Below are positions 27,776 through 37,231 of a DNA stretch of 64,000 nucleotides, piece after piece. Both the position numbers and the translations under genes were made by a program. The notes under the pieces were generated by a model. That model was given only the letters and a program-made list of their open reading frames with translations. It did not search any database and was not told the origin of the DNA. This DNA comes from Fluviicola sp. (GTDB taxonomy: Bacteria > Bacteroidota > Bacteroidia > Flavobacteriales_D > Crocinitomicaceae). Where the stretch lies: assembly GCA_029866325.1 (NCBI GenBank), contig JARWZO010000011.1, positions 1-64,000 on the forward strand, written 5' to 3'. How positions within the stretch are numbered: position 1 is the stretch's first letter; the number at the start of each line of letters is the position of its first letter.

Positions 27776-29608
27776 ATGAAATCATTGATGGAAATTTACC
27801 GGTACACGTTCTCGTACCGTTGGCAGGCGATACTTACGATCATCTTTAACCTGTTGTTCGTTATTTTTAATTTGCTCTCTATTATCTTGTTGATTCCGTT
27901 TCTTCAAATGATTTTTAAGACGGAGGAGGCGAAATATGTGAGTAAACCTGTCTATAAAGGGATCACAGATATTGTTGATTATGTGGCCGATTCGTATCAG
28001 TACATCATGCAGGAGATGGTGGAAGACGATCCGAAAAAAGCACTGTTATTTGTCTGTGTGACGGTTTTCATTGCATTCTTCCTGAAAAGTTTGTTTCGCT
28101 ACGGAGCTATCTGGCACCAGTCACAGTTACGAATGGCAGTAGTGCGTGACATCAAAAACAAGCTGTATGCAAAAGCGCTTCGCTTGCCGATGTCTTATTA
28201 TACGGAAGAACGCAAAGGCGATTTGATGTCGCGGATGAACAGCGATGTGGGCGAAATAGAAATTGCCGTAGTAAGTATGTTGGAATTGGTTTTCCGCGAA
28301 CCATTTGCGGTATTGACAAGCATTGCAGGGTTAATTTACATCAGCCCGAAACTGACCTTGATTTCCTTTATTCTTCTTCCTATTTCAGCATTCGTTATTT
28401 CCCGCATTGGGAAAAGTTTGAAGCGCACCGCCAAAGCCGGCCAGGAACAAAATGGTATTGTTTATTCGGCCATTGATGAAACATTGGGTGGAATTAAAGT
28501 GGTGAAAGCATTTAACGCTATTCGCTATTCGCAAACTAAATTTGAAAAGATCAACCTTCGTCATCAGCAGCTCATCACAAAGGCATTCCGCAAGCGTGAT
28601 TTATCTCCTCCGTTGAATGAAGTGCTCGGTTCGGCTGTTATGATTTGTCTGGTATGGTTTGGCGGAGTGATGATTCTCGACGGACAATCAGGTCTTACAG
28701 GTTCGAAGTTTGTTGGGTTTATTATTATTTTCTCCCAATTATTGCGCCCCATTCAGGGAATTGCTACTTCTGTAGGGAACCTCAATAAAGCACAGCCTTC
28801 TCAGGATCGCATCAACGAAATTCTGAATACCGAAGAAACCATCGAACAGCAAGTCGGTGCTATTCCACTGAAAACGTTTGATGATAGCATCGAGATCGAT
28901 CATGTGTGGTTTCGCTACAAAGACGAAATGGTGTTGCAAGATGTATCGTTTTCGCTGAAGCGAGGCAAAACCATTGCATTGGTCGGAGAGTCGGGCAGCG
29001 GTAAATCAACTATTGCCGATTTACTTCCGCGTTTTTACGACGTAACTGAAGGTGCAATTCGCATCGATGGTCAGGATATTCGCACCTATCAATTGGAAGA
29101 TTTGCACAAACACATCGGGATTGTATCGCAGGAATCGATCTTGTTTAACGACACCGTGCGCAGCAACATTGCCTTTGGTATGGACGACGCCCCGCTTGAA
29201 AAAATCATTGAAGCTGCCAAGATTGCCCATGCGCACGAGTTCATTATCAACATGGAAAACGGGTACGATTCGATCATCGGTGAGCGCGGGAATAAACTCT
29301 CCGGCGGACAAAAACAACGTCTCAGTATCGCGCGTGCGATCATGAAAAATCCATCGATCTTAATCCTTGACGAAGCCACATCAGCCCTCGATACCGAAAG
29401 CGAAAAAATTGTGCAGGGTGCCTTGGATGAATTGATGAAAGACCGTACATCGCTGATCATTGCGCATCGTTTGAGTACCGTGAAAAATGCCGATGAAATC
29501 CTTGTGCTTTCCAAAGGGAAAATCGCCGAACGCGGTACGCATGATGAGCTTATGGTGTTGAATGGGATATACCACAATTTATGTTCGTTGCAGGGGATAC
29601 AGGGGTAA
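27776..29608 (+). CDS. MsbA-like ABC exporter (fused permease-ATPase)
   Basis: A 610-residue half-transporter. The membrane domain (about 15-345) has six TM helices; the nucleotide-binding domain (about 370-605) has Walker A GESGSGKST, Q-loop QESILFND, signature LSGGQKQR, Walker B SILILDEATSALD and the H-loop IAHRLS. The layout matches MsbA and other lipid or peptide exporters. An insertion between TM1 and TM2 (about 45-85, acidic) is longer than in E. coli MsbA. Substrate cannot be read from sequence; lipid A-core flipping is plausible. Confidence 0.9.
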   Translation: MKSLMEIYRYTFSYRWQAILTIIFNLLFVIFNLLSIILLIPFLQMIFKTEEAKYVSKPVYKGITDIVDYVADSYQYIMQEMVEDDPKKALLFVCVTVFIAFFLKSLFRYGAIWHQSQLRMAVVRDIKNKLYAKALRLPMSYYTEERKGDLMSRMNSDVGEIEIAVVSMLELVFREPFAVLTSIAGLIYISPKLTLISFILLPISAFVISRIGKSLKRTAKAGQEQNGIVYSAIDETLGGIKVVKAFNAIRYSQTKFEKINLRHQQLITKAFRKRDLSPPLNEVLGSAVMICLVWFGGVMILDGQSGLTGSKFVGFIIIFSQLLRPIQGIATSVGNLNKAQPSQDRINEILNTEETIEQQVGAIPLKTFDDSIEIDHVWFRYKDEMVLQDVSFSLKRGKTIALVGESGSGKSTIADLLPRFYDVTEGAIRIDGQDIRTYQLEDLHKHIGIVSQESILFNDTVRSNIAFGMDDAPLEKIIEAAKIAHAHEFIINMENGYDSIIGERGNKLSGGQKQRLSIARAIMKNPSILILDEATSALDTESEKIVQGALDELMKDRTSLIIAHRLSTVKNADEILVLSKGKIAERGTHDELMVLNGIYHNLCSLQGIQG

Positions 29609-29661
29609 TTTGTGAGGTTTTTTTGACAGGACACGATATTCCTTTATGTCACCCTCCCTGC

Positions 29662-29677
29662 CCTCCCTCGAGGGAGG
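29662..29677. terminator. Perfect palindrome between convergent genes
   Basis: CCTCCCTCGAGGGAGG, a 16-bp perfect palindrome in the 103-bp gap between the convergent ABC exporter and adenylate cyclase genes. It may act as a short bidirectional terminator, but no loop or long T-run supports this. Confidence 0.35.
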
Positions 29678-29711
29678 AGTGGATTTAGGTAACCAATTTT
29701 AAGCGATTTTT

Positions 29712-32075
29712 TCACCGATGCTCCACAAAATACATATCCACTTCGCCTTTGTTCTTAGCGGCAATTTTACCACGATGCTCGGTGGCGAAGTTTTCTTTGA
29801 TTAATTCGTAGGTACTTCCCGAAACGTTTACTTTAGCCACTTCACCGCTCGATTCCATGCGGGCAGCGAGGTTTACGGCGTCGCCCCAAATGTCGTAGGC
29901 AAATTTCTTGATGCCGATGACACCGGCTACAATAGGACCTGTATTGACACCGATTCGAATGTTCCATTTCGGGTCGTTGCGCGGCAGTTCGCGGTTGTAT
30001 TGTTCAATGTAATCGCGCATTTCGATGGCGGCTTCTACGATTCGAACCGCGTGATCGTTCAACGGTTCCGGAACTCCGGCAGCAAACATGTAGGCGTCTC
30101 CAATTGTTTTGATGCGTTGCAATCCGTGGCGTTCAATGATGAGGTCGAAGGCATAGAAAATTTCATCGAGTTTTTCTACGAGCATTTCCGGCGTAAGTTT
30201 TTCCGAGATCATGGTAAAACCCGAAAAATCGGTGAAACCAACGCTGACTTCGTCATACAATTTGGGTTTGGAAGTACCGTTTCGTTTCAATTCTTCTGCA
30301 ATGGCAAAGGGCAGGATATTGAGCAACAAGCCTTCCGACTTTTCTTTTTCGTGTTCAATCACATCCTTGCTTTGCGCAATGATCACGTTTTGTCGCTCGA
30401 TGTGTTTCTTGCGTTGACGCAGTTTTCGGTAAGCGTATAAAATGCCAAGCAGGATGAGGAAAATAAACAACATAGCTCCAAATACAAGTCGCAATTGGTA
30501 GTTGAATTCGGCCTTTTCGTTGAGACGTTTTTGCTGTTCGAGTTCGCTTTTTTGCGCCAGAAACTTGATTTCCTTTTCGTTGGCATTGACCACTAAGCGT
30601 TCTTTCTCCAAAGCGAGTTCCTTGAGTTGATTGTCGCGTTCGCTCAAGACCAATTGTTTTTCCTTGTTTTCAAGATTGAGCCGTTCTTCGAGCAACATGA
30701 GGCGTTGTAATTCTTCGCGGGCTTTCAGTTCTTTGTTTTCCAACGACGAAATGCGCAACTGATCTTCTTTTTGTTTGGTATTAAAACGTTCGCGTTCGGC
30801 TTCTTTTTCCGCTTTTTCGCGAGCAAGATTCAAGATGTCTAATTCATTCTTCGCCCAAATCAAGCGCAGTTGTTTTTCAATTTGTTCGATTTTGTATTGA
30901 TCAAACAAGCGCTTGTTTTCAGAAACACGGTCTTCGGTCAACAATGAATCGCGGATGGAAAGGAATTGCTTGTAGCTTTCGAGCGCCAGTTCAAATTCGT
31001 ATAAATCCTGATGAATCAAAGACTTGATTTCGTAACTTCTAGAAAGCACTTGCGCCAGGTTATGACTTTTAGCCGACTGAATAGCCAAGTTGACTTTTTT
31101 CTGCGAATTGAAGGCGTCGTTTTGCTGATAGTAAGTCATAGCCTGCATGTTCAAACAACTGGTTGCTTGCTCAAAATTGTTGCTATTGGTATAATGAACC
31201 CGAGCTTTTTCAAAACACAGCAAAGCCGAATCGAGATCGCGTTCGTTGTAGAGAATGAGCCCGAGGTTGTGGAAAGAAGCGCCTAATAATTCATTGTCAT
31301 TTTTGTTTCCGGTGCGGGCGGCATTTAGAAAAGCACCTTTCGCTGCGGAATAATTGTTGAGGTATTTGTTGGTGTAACCGATGTTGTTCCAAATGGTTGG
31401 TTCCAAATAAGCTTGCTGTCCGTTTTTCACCAATGGTAAAATGGCTTCATAACTTTCCAATTCCTGCGAAAAGGCTTTCAGATCGTGATAAATGGTTGCT
31501 TTTTCCTTGAGTAAATCAACTTTTTGCGCATTTGTTAATCCGCTTTTGAATTCAAGGATGCGTGCTGAAACAATTGCATCGTCTAAATCTCGGGCTAGTT
31601 TTTGCGCTTTGATTAATCCTATTTGGGTTTCGAACGATGCTTTTTTCTGATCGCCTTCCAGCGAAATGGCTTTTTTATATTGTTCCACCGATTTGGCGTA
31701 CAAACGTTCATTCAAATAGAGTTTCCCTAGTTGATTGTAAGCTTCTACTTTTTGATCTGTCGAGCCATGTTTTTCGTAAATATTCACCAACAATAGCGAA
31801 TACCGGAGTTTATCATAGATTTCTTTATCTTGTTTATGAAACACGATCAAGCCTTTGCAAGCCGTTACTTCACCTTCCCAATAACCGATTTCTTCGGCAA
31901 TGAGTTGCGATTTGGTAAAGTAATACTCTACGGTATCGCGTTTCGGGTGATTGTCTGCCTTCGCGTTGTATCTGTCAACATGCGCGCGATCAAGCTCCCA
32001 TTGCTCAATACGTATTTCCTGAGCGTAAAAAACTCCCAAAAACATGAACGAAATAAGTGCCAAATACCACTTCAT
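29712..32075 (-). CDS. TPR-coiled-coil membrane adenylate cyclase (class III)
   Basis: A 787-residue protein with a signal peptide (MKWYLALISFMFLGVFYAQ), periplasmic TPR repeats (about 60-400), a long coiled coil rich in Glu/Lys/Leu (about 400-530), one TM helix (about 530-552) and a C-terminal class III cyclase domain (about 592-787). Metal aspartates are in GFTDFSGFT and TIGDAYM; Lys in RIKTIGD and Asp in AYDIWGD occupy the purine-specifying positions, which favours ATP over GTP. The transition-state Asn/Arg are in AVNLAARME. It starts 1 nt after the end of the TonB-dependent receptor gene, so the receptor and cyclase are probably one operon. Confidence 0.9.
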   Translation of the reverse strand: MKWYLALISFMFLGVFYAQEIRIEQWELDRAHVDRYNAKADNHPKRDTVEYYFTKSQLIAEEIGYWEGEVTACKGLIVFHKQDKEIYDKLRYSLLLVNIYEKHGSTDQKVEAYNQLGKLYLNERLYAKSVEQYKKAISLEGDQKKASFETQIGLIKAQKLARDLDDAIVSARILEFKSGLTNAQKVDLLKEKATIYHDLKAFSQELESYEAILPLVKNGQQAYLEPTIWNNIGYTNKYLNNYSAAKGAFLNAARTGNKNDNELLGASFHNLGLILYNERDLDSALLCFEKARVHYTNSNNFEQATSCLNMQAMTYYQQNDAFNSQKKVNLAIQSAKSHNLAQVLSRSYEIKSLIHQDLYEFELALESYKQFLSIRDSLLTEDRVSENKRLFDQYKIEQIEKQLRLIWAKNELDILNLAREKAEKEAERERFNTKQKEDQLRISSLENKELKAREELQRLMLLEERLNLENKEKQLVLSERDNQLKELALEKERLVVNANEKEIKFLAQKSELEQQKRLNEKAEFNYQLRLVFGAMLFIFLILLGILYAYRKLRQRKKHIERQNVIIAQSKDVIEHEKEKSEGLLLNILPFAIAEELKRNGTSKPKLYDEVSVGFTDFSGFTMISEKLTPEMLVEKLDEIFYAFDLIIERHGLQRIKTIGDAYMFAAGVPEPLNDHAVRIVEAAIEMRDYIEQYNRELPRNDPKWNIRIGVNTGPIVAGVIGIKKFAYDIWGDAVNLAARMESSGEVAKVNVSGSTYELIKENFATEHRGKIAAKNKGEVDMYFVEHR

Positions 32076-32076
32076 A

Positions 32077-34383
32077 TCAGTTGAGTTTAAAGCTTAGACC
32101 TAGTTTAAACACGCGTCCATATTGTGGATTGTAGTTCCATGTATGTGATAATTCTACATTTGGTATGCCACTTTGCAATTGGTTTAGAATATTGTAGACA
32201 CCTCCAAACAAGCTCAATTGACGAAAGAGCTGTTTGGAAAGCAATAAATCAAGGTTGTAAAAAGCATTGTCTGATTCGGTAAACTGAATACTACTATTCA
32301 ATCTGAAAATATCGGTTATGAAAGTACCTGTCATTGTTCCACGCAACGAAGCCGTAAAATCACGGTAGGTAACCGTAAGATTTGCTTTTCCGGCGTGCGT
32401 TGGAACAAAACGGTATCCGCTTGATTCAACAACATTTTCAGGAGCATCGTCCCGAGCTTTAACATTTTCTTTTCCTTTAGAATACTCATAACTCACCATC
32501 AAGCTTAAATCAACATTTCCAATTTTGGCAGAAAAAGTATTGACCAACATAATGGATTGTAAGAAGGAGAAAGAAGACCCGTTGAAGTAACCAAAACTTA
32601 TTTGTTGGTTGGGTCCCGGATTTGGAGTAGGAACATATATTTGTCGCAACACCCGATTCTGAAGGTAATGTGCAAAATATCCGGCAGTTACTCTCCAATG
32701 ATTATTCACACTCCAATCTACACCTGCATCAATTCCTTGAAGTTTCTCAGAAAGTATATCAGTAGAAAGGCGCTTTAGTCGCTGACCTTGGCCAAAATTT
32801 TGTGCTGACTCGCCGTAATTATTATACATGTAATAAGATTTTGGTGCTCGATAACCACTTCCGTAGTAGGCTCGAAATCTCAATTTAGAAGATGGTCGGT
32901 ATACAATACCCGCTTTAGGAGATGGAACAACTTCTCCAAAACTGTTAAAGTCAACACGAATGCCAATTTCGCCGTTCCATTTCCCCGATTTAGAGCGAAA
33001 AGAAGATTGCATGAATGCTGAGATGTCTAATTTAACGAGTTCCTCAGTTGCCTGAACCGTATCTAACATGCTTATAGACTGTATATCAGTCGACTGTAAA
33101 ACACCTGTTTGAAGTGTATCTGGTCCGATGAAAATACCTCCTTTATAAGGTTTGAGCAAAAAATTGGTGAATGGAGTTGAAACGGATATATCTTGGGAGA
33201 TACCGGCGAGTAGTTTTAGCTGTTTTGAGACTGGATACGTGGCTTGAAAATCGAAATTAATGTCTACAGAACTAGCGTACATAAAGTTACGTCCATTTGA
33301 CAGCAAATTAGCTACGCCATAAAAAGCCGAATTCGAAATGGTGCGATAAGTAAGAGTAGATAATGTTGTTTGGGTCTTTATTCTGCGCGTAGGTTTGCCA
33401 AAATAACGCAACCCAAACGAGTTGATTTTTTCGCCATAAGAGAGTGAAGGATCAAAATAGGCTTGTTGCAAAGGATTACTTCCAAAGCCACTGCTTTCTT
33501 CACGATACATTCGCACAACATTTACCTCGAGGCGTTTATAGGTTAGATGAAAACCTAATAGTCTGCTTTCGCGCTTTAATTCATCTACTTCAGAAACTCC
33601 GGTACTGTCGCCAACAAACAACTGCTGTTGTACTGAATTTAATTCCCCGGGTTTCACCCGTATGGAATCTTCCGGCAAGTATAAATTCACATCGGTAGAT
33701 CTGTAAGATGAAGCAAAGATTTCATAGTTTAAGATGTTTTTTCCCTTTCCTGCTTTTCCACCAAGAGTGAGGTTGAAATCGCTAGTTTTAGGAGACATTA
33801 AGTTGACATCGGCCCATGCAAGAACAGGTCTATCAATTTCAGGAAGAACGATATTGATGACACCGGCCATTGATTCTGAGCCATAAAGCGCTGAGGAAGG
33901 CCCCAGAATAATTTCAATACGCTCGGCATTGCGGATGGGCAGTTGACCACCAATGGGCATTCCTTTTACGGCTTCGGGTTTGATCGGAACGCCGTTAATC
34001 AGAAATTTTACATGGTCATTACCATACAATCCGCGCATCAAAAACGTTTCGCCTTCAATGGCATTTCCAGGCTGCGATGTGCGAAATCCGGGAATGCTTT
34101 CCAGAACATCTACCAAAGTTGTATAGCCGAATTTGCGAATGGTACTTCCGTCTATGATGATCACTTCTTGCGCCATTTCATCGGGTGTTTCGGCCAATCT
34201 GTTAGCGGAAACGATGGTTTTTGACGCACGATCAGCATCTGTGTTGAGGTCTTGATGATTAAACAGCTGCAAGGCAATTGAATCATCTTCCTGTGCAAGA
34301 ATGGGTGTTGAAAGTTGTAGAAGCAAAACCGCTATCAGGAGCGCTAAACGATCAACCGTAGGAAATTGAAGTGTTTTGTTCAT
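32077..34383 (-). CDS. TonB-dependent outer-membrane receptor
   Basis: A 768-residue receptor. Signal peptide (LALLIAVLLLQLSTPILA), a short N-terminal stretch with a possible TonB box near KTIVSANR, a plug domain (about 60-180: SIPGFRTS, FLMRGLYGNDHVKFLINGVP, RIEIILGPSSALYGSESMAGVINIVL) and a 22-strand-type barrel ending in aromatic KLGLSFKLN. It has no carboxypeptidase-like N-terminal domain, so it is not SusC type. Ligand unknown; vitamin B12- or siderophore-like receptors share this build. Co-transcribed with the cyclase behind it. Confidence 0.92.
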   Translation of the reverse strand: MNKTLQFPTVDRLALLIAVLLLQLSTPILAQEDDSIALQLFNHQDLNTDADRASKTIVSANRLAETPDEMAQEVIIIDGSTIRKFGYTTLVDVLESIPGFRTSQPGNAIEGETFLMRGLYGNDHVKFLINGVPIKPEAVKGMPIGGQLPIRNAERIEIILGPSSALYGSESMAGVINIVLPEIDRPVLAWADVNLMSPKTSDFNLTLGGKAGKGKNILNYEIFASSYRSTDVNLYLPEDSIRVKPGELNSVQQQLFVGDSTGVSEVDELKRESRLLGFHLTYKRLEVNVVRMYREESSGFGSNPLQQAYFDPSLSYGEKINSFGLRYFGKPTRRIKTQTTLSTLTYRTISNSAFYGVANLLSNGRNFMYASSVDINFDFQATYPVSKQLKLLAGISQDISVSTPFTNFLLKPYKGGIFIGPDTLQTGVLQSTDIQSISMLDTVQATEELVKLDISAFMQSSFRSKSGKWNGEIGIRVDFNSFGEVVPSPKAGIVYRPSSKLRFRAYYGSGYRAPKSYYMYNNYGESAQNFGQGQRLKRLSTDILSEKLQGIDAGVDWSVNNHWRVTAGYFAHYLQNRVLRQIYVPTPNPGPNQQISFGYFNGSSFSFLQSIMLVNTFSAKIGNVDLSLMVSYEYSKGKENVKARDDAPENVVESSGYRFVPTHAGKANLTVTYRDFTASLRGTMTGTFITDIFRLNSSIQFTESDNAFYNLDLLLSKQLFRQLSLFGGVYNILNQLQSGIPNVELSHTWNYNPQYGRVFKLGLSFKLN

Positions 34384-34602
34384 CGACCAAAGAAAGTAAA
34401 TTAATACTACATTTCCATTAGATGCTTTTGTATAAATATCATGGTGATTCTACAACAGCAATCTTAGTTACTAACTGAAAATCAGTTTGATTTATTGCAA
34501 GGAACGCCTCACTTCTGTTTGAATAGTGATTTTGGTTGAGCGGTTGGAAAGATTCAACGCAAAGACACGAAGAAAGAGGACAATGTTGAATTATTAATGG
34601 CG

Positions 34603-34645
34603 GAATTATCAATTATCAAGGAAGCCACTTTATAATTGATAATTC
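34603..34645. terminator. AT-rich hairpin downstream of the M28 peptidase gene
   Basis: Perfect 14-bp arms at 34603-34616 and 34632-34645 (GAATTATCAATTAT) with a 15-nt loop, 19 bp beyond the peptidase stop. It probably ends that transcript. The rest of 34384-34664 contains a small AACTGA/TCAGTT hairpin (34473-34487) and nothing coding. Confidence 0.55.
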
Positions 34646-34664
34646 TTTAATTCATAATTTAAGT

Positions 34665-35846
34665 TTACTTCCTGATCAACCTTTGAATAACCTGATGATC
34701 CTGGTTCACCAACTTAACGAAATAAACACCATTCCGATAACCAGTCAGATCAAGCATACTCTCTTTTTCGCTTTTATTAAGAGTGGTAGAATAAACTATT
34801 TTGCCCAATACATCGGTCAATTCCAATGTTTCATACTCGTTTTGCCAGCTGATATTCACCATTTCGTGACTCGGATTCGGGTAGATATTGATAGCGTTTC
34901 CGGTTTCTGCTTCTAGTCCGGCCACCGGATTATAAGGTACAGCTAATGCTGCCGCCGAACCAATCGATAATCTGGACATTTTATGGAAATACGGGATATT
35001 AAAATATTGTACTTCATCCGTAGCGGAATGATAATGCGTATTGGCATCATTATCCCAGTCTTCTATCAGGAGAACTGCTCCGTAATTATGATTCCAGAAG
35101 GAAGCGTGATCGCTGTAAGTCGCTCCGGGGTTATTCACCAATAGATCGATTCCGATGTTATAATCCGTATTCACTGCAATCACCGTATCAGCGATCATTT
35201 CTGAATTGGCTGTAGGTCTGGTATGCACTCTGGCAACAGAATCATTATCACTATCCCAGGCAATCGCATCCATATTGATCACGCCATAAATGCTGTCGTT
35301 GGCAGTATCGTACATCGTAGCAAATGCATTGCTGCCGGCCAATCCGTATTCTTCATCATCCCAAAATGCAAAAATAACGGTGTGCTCAAAATAAGAAGAA
35401 GCCATTGTTCGGGCGGCTTCCAACACGGCTGACATTCCGCTGGCATCATCATCTGCTGCGGGTGCTACGGCAAGATTCGGCATTCCGTCATAATGCGCGC
35501 AGATAATAACCGGTTCATTTGGATATACGATTCCCGGTTTGATTGCCCAGATATTTTTACCACCGGATGCTCCAAATTCAAGGGAATCTATCTGATATCC
35601 CCACGTGAAGAGTTTATCGCGTAAGTATTGAAAGCACAATTCATTACCCGGTCTGTTTCGATTTCTTGACTTAATAGTATCTGTTACACCGTTGACCACA
35701 ATTGAAACCTCACCTGAGATCTCATTGGCGTTCTGCATGAGGGAATCAACATTCACGGCGTTGATAATAGCCTGAATGGTGGGATTTTGAGCTGAGACAA
35801 CAAACGGAAATGCAATCAGAACAAGGGAGTAAAGAAGTTTTTTCAT
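34665..35846 (-). CDS. M28-family zinc aminopeptidase with T9SS sorting domain
   Basis: A 393-residue secreted peptidase. Signal peptide MKKLLYSLVLIAFPFVVSAQ. Zinc ligands of the M28 fold are visible: His in CAHYDG, bridging Asp in ADDDASG, Glu pair in WDDEEYGLAGS, Asp in NMDAIA and His in THYHSATD. The C-terminal about 75 residues are a T9SS type A sorting domain (INIYPNPSHEMVNISW, VLGKIVYS, GVYFVKLV). It is likely secreted and released or surface-held; peptide substrate unknown. Confidence 0.93.
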   Translation of the reverse strand: MKKLLYSLVLIAFPFVVSAQNPTIQAIINAVNVDSLMQNANEISGEVSIVVNGVTDTIKSRNRNRPGNELCFQYLRDKLFTWGYQIDSLEFGASGGKNIWAIKPGIVYPNEPVIICAHYDGMPNLAVAPAADDDASGMSAVLEAARTMASSYFEHTVIFAFWDDEEYGLAGSNAFATMYDTANDSIYGVINMDAIAWDSDNDSVARVHTRPTANSEMIADTVIAVNTDYNIGIDLLVNNPGATYSDHASFWNHNYGAVLLIEDWDNDANTHYHSATDEVQYFNIPYFHKMSRLSIGSAAALAVPYNPVAGLEAETGNAINIYPNPSHEMVNISWQNEYETLELTDVLGKIVYSTTLNKSEKESMLDLTGYRNGVYFVKLVNQDHQVIQRLIRK

Positions 35847-35865
35847 CGAAACAAATTGATTCTTA

Positions 35866-35873
35866 CGAAAATA
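35866..35873 (-). promoter_or_regulatory. -7 promoter element variant (TATTTTCG)
   Basis: One mismatch to TAnnTTTG, in the same TTCG form as at the SDR and asnB genes; 19 nt before the M28 peptidase ATG. Confidence 0.4.
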
Positions 35874-35915
35874 AGAATTTTTAGCCTGACCAAATTAAAT
35901 TCGGGAGATCACTTT

Positions 35916-36055
35916 GTATCGGCTAGCCGATACATTATTTTTCCCACAGATGCGCAGATTTTTTGCTCGGCTAACGCCCTCGCCTACATATTTGGAAAAC
36001 AGAATATGCGCTGTCAGCCTGAGGCTGAAGCGCTAAACCTATAGGCATCTGTGGG
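35916..36055. repeat. Palindromic interspersed element, copy 2
   Basis: A 140-bp copy of the element at 18952-19097. It opens with the perfect 18-bp palindrome GTATCGGCTAGCCGATAC (35916-35933), then CCCACAGATGC (35943-35953) and GCATCTGTGGG (36045-36055). The left half is closely conserved (CAGATTTT, CTCGGCTAACGC, CTCGC); the centre differs and has its own hairpin (CAGCCTGAGGCTG). It lies between the M28 peptidase promoter and the end of the MNIO gene. Confidence 0.8.
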
Positions 36056-36092
36056 AGACAAAAAAGATGTTTTTCGTAAGTGCAAAAATCTT

Positions 36093-37226
36093 TCACCACC
36101 CGTTTTTCCATTTTTGAGCAATGCGCAAGGCGGTTTCCAGCATGTAAGGCGACCATTCTTCGACCTTCCAATCAGAATTAGCCAATCCGGATTTTGCCAG
36201 TAAAGCAACGGCATTTTCGTAATTTAATGCATTTTCCAGAATGGTGGAAAGTTCTTGTTGCTGTAAGGCAAGTTGTGTGTCTTCAGCTGCCGTTTTAGCT
36301 AATAGAAGCGGAGATTTAGGCAGGAAATCGTTTGTTGGTTTGGGTGAACCGAACGTTGTTAGAATGCTTTTCAGGGTCGCGAAATCGGCTTGAAATTGCT
36401 GCTGTCGTTCAGTAGTATCCAGTGCCGATCCGAGTTGTTCCAACACCACAAACTTCAGATTCGGACATCGTGGAACAATCTGTTTCAGTAATTCAAAGAC
36501 AGCTTCAGGAACGGCGTCATCGTGTGTATCACGACGAATGGTTCGTTGTGGTTGCAGATCGGTTTGTTCCCAGCTACCGCCTGAAATATGAATTTCTCGC
36601 ACCCGGTCTAGCGGATACAGCTGAATGAGTTCTTCGGCATCGAGCGAAAAATTGTGGAGCTGACAATAGAAATTGTGCAGGTCGAAGATAATAAATCCGT
36701 TGACAGGCTCGATCAATTCGTTGAGAAATTCGCCATGTCGTTTGACTTCTTCGAGCGAATAAGAAAAGGCAAGGTTTTCTAGTCCGACCGGACATTGACA
36801 CGCAGCCTGAATGCGCTTCAGGCGATCAATACCTAAAGCAAGCGTTGATGCGTTATAAGGAATTCCGATAGGAGCTCCTTTATGGAAATCTTCGCCGGTC
36901 ATGAACCCGAAATGCTCGGTGATGTGATCGAAGGTAAAATTACCGGATACTTTTTTGAGGTGATTAAGCCAGCGTTCCTGTTCAGGGTTCCATTTGCCCG
37001 AAAACAGCGAAAAGAATACGCCATGACCGATCAAGCGACCTTCTTTCCCAAAAGCTGTGAGCAGTTCTACAAACCAATCGGGAATGTTTCGCACTTTATA
37101 CAAGGTATCAAACGACCATTCAATGGCTTCAACTTGCTCGTCAATAAATAATGGAAGAGTAGCTTGTAACAGATGTTGATCTAAGTTACAAGCTACCGAA
37201 GCCAATATCTGCGATTGTTGTTTCAC
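36093..37226 (-). CDS. MNIO-family (DUF692) multinuclear iron enzyme with C-terminal extension
   Basis: A 377-residue protein from GTG 37226, which is 5 nt after the stop of peptide 1 (longer TTG/GTG starts would overlap the peptide). MNIO enzymes such as MbnB, TglH and ChrH use two or three irons to modify cysteine or other residues in small peptides (known). The TIM-barrel metal-ligand motifs are all visible: His68 (IGHG), Glu104-His105 (EHFGFM), Glu150-Asn151 (LEN), Asp182/His184-Asn185 (DLHN), Glu211/His213 (EIHISGG), Asp233/His235 (DTHDDAVP) and Glu263 (VLEQLG). Residues about 285-377 form an extra helical tail beyond the usual 280-300 residues, possibly doing the job of the separate partner protein. 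Two candidate substrate peptides lie directly upstream. Confidence 0.9.
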   Translation of the reverse strand: MKQQSQILASVACNLDQHLLQATLPLFIDEQVEAIEWSFDTLYKVRNIPDWFVELLTAFGKEGRLIGHGVFFSLFSGKWNPEQERWLNHLKKVSGNFTFDHITEHFGFMTGEDFHKGAPIGIPYNASTLALGIDRLKRIQAACQCPVGLENLAFSYSLEEVKRHGEFLNELIEPVNGFIIFDLHNFYCQLHNFSLDAEELIQLYPLDRVREIHISGGSWEQTDLQPQRTIRRDTHDDAVPEAVFELLKQIVPRCPNLKFVVLEQLGSALDTTERQQQFQADFATLKSILTTFGSPKPTNDFLPKSPLLLAKTAAEDTQLALQQQELSTILENALNYENAVALLAKSGLANSDWKVEEWSPYMLETALRIAQKWKNGW

Positions 37227-37231
37227 AAGCT

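Noticed and set aside
29089..29634. 181-codon minus-strand frame under the ABC exporter
   Set aside because: It is fully antisense to a clear ABC gene with all motifs and has no recognisable domain of its own.
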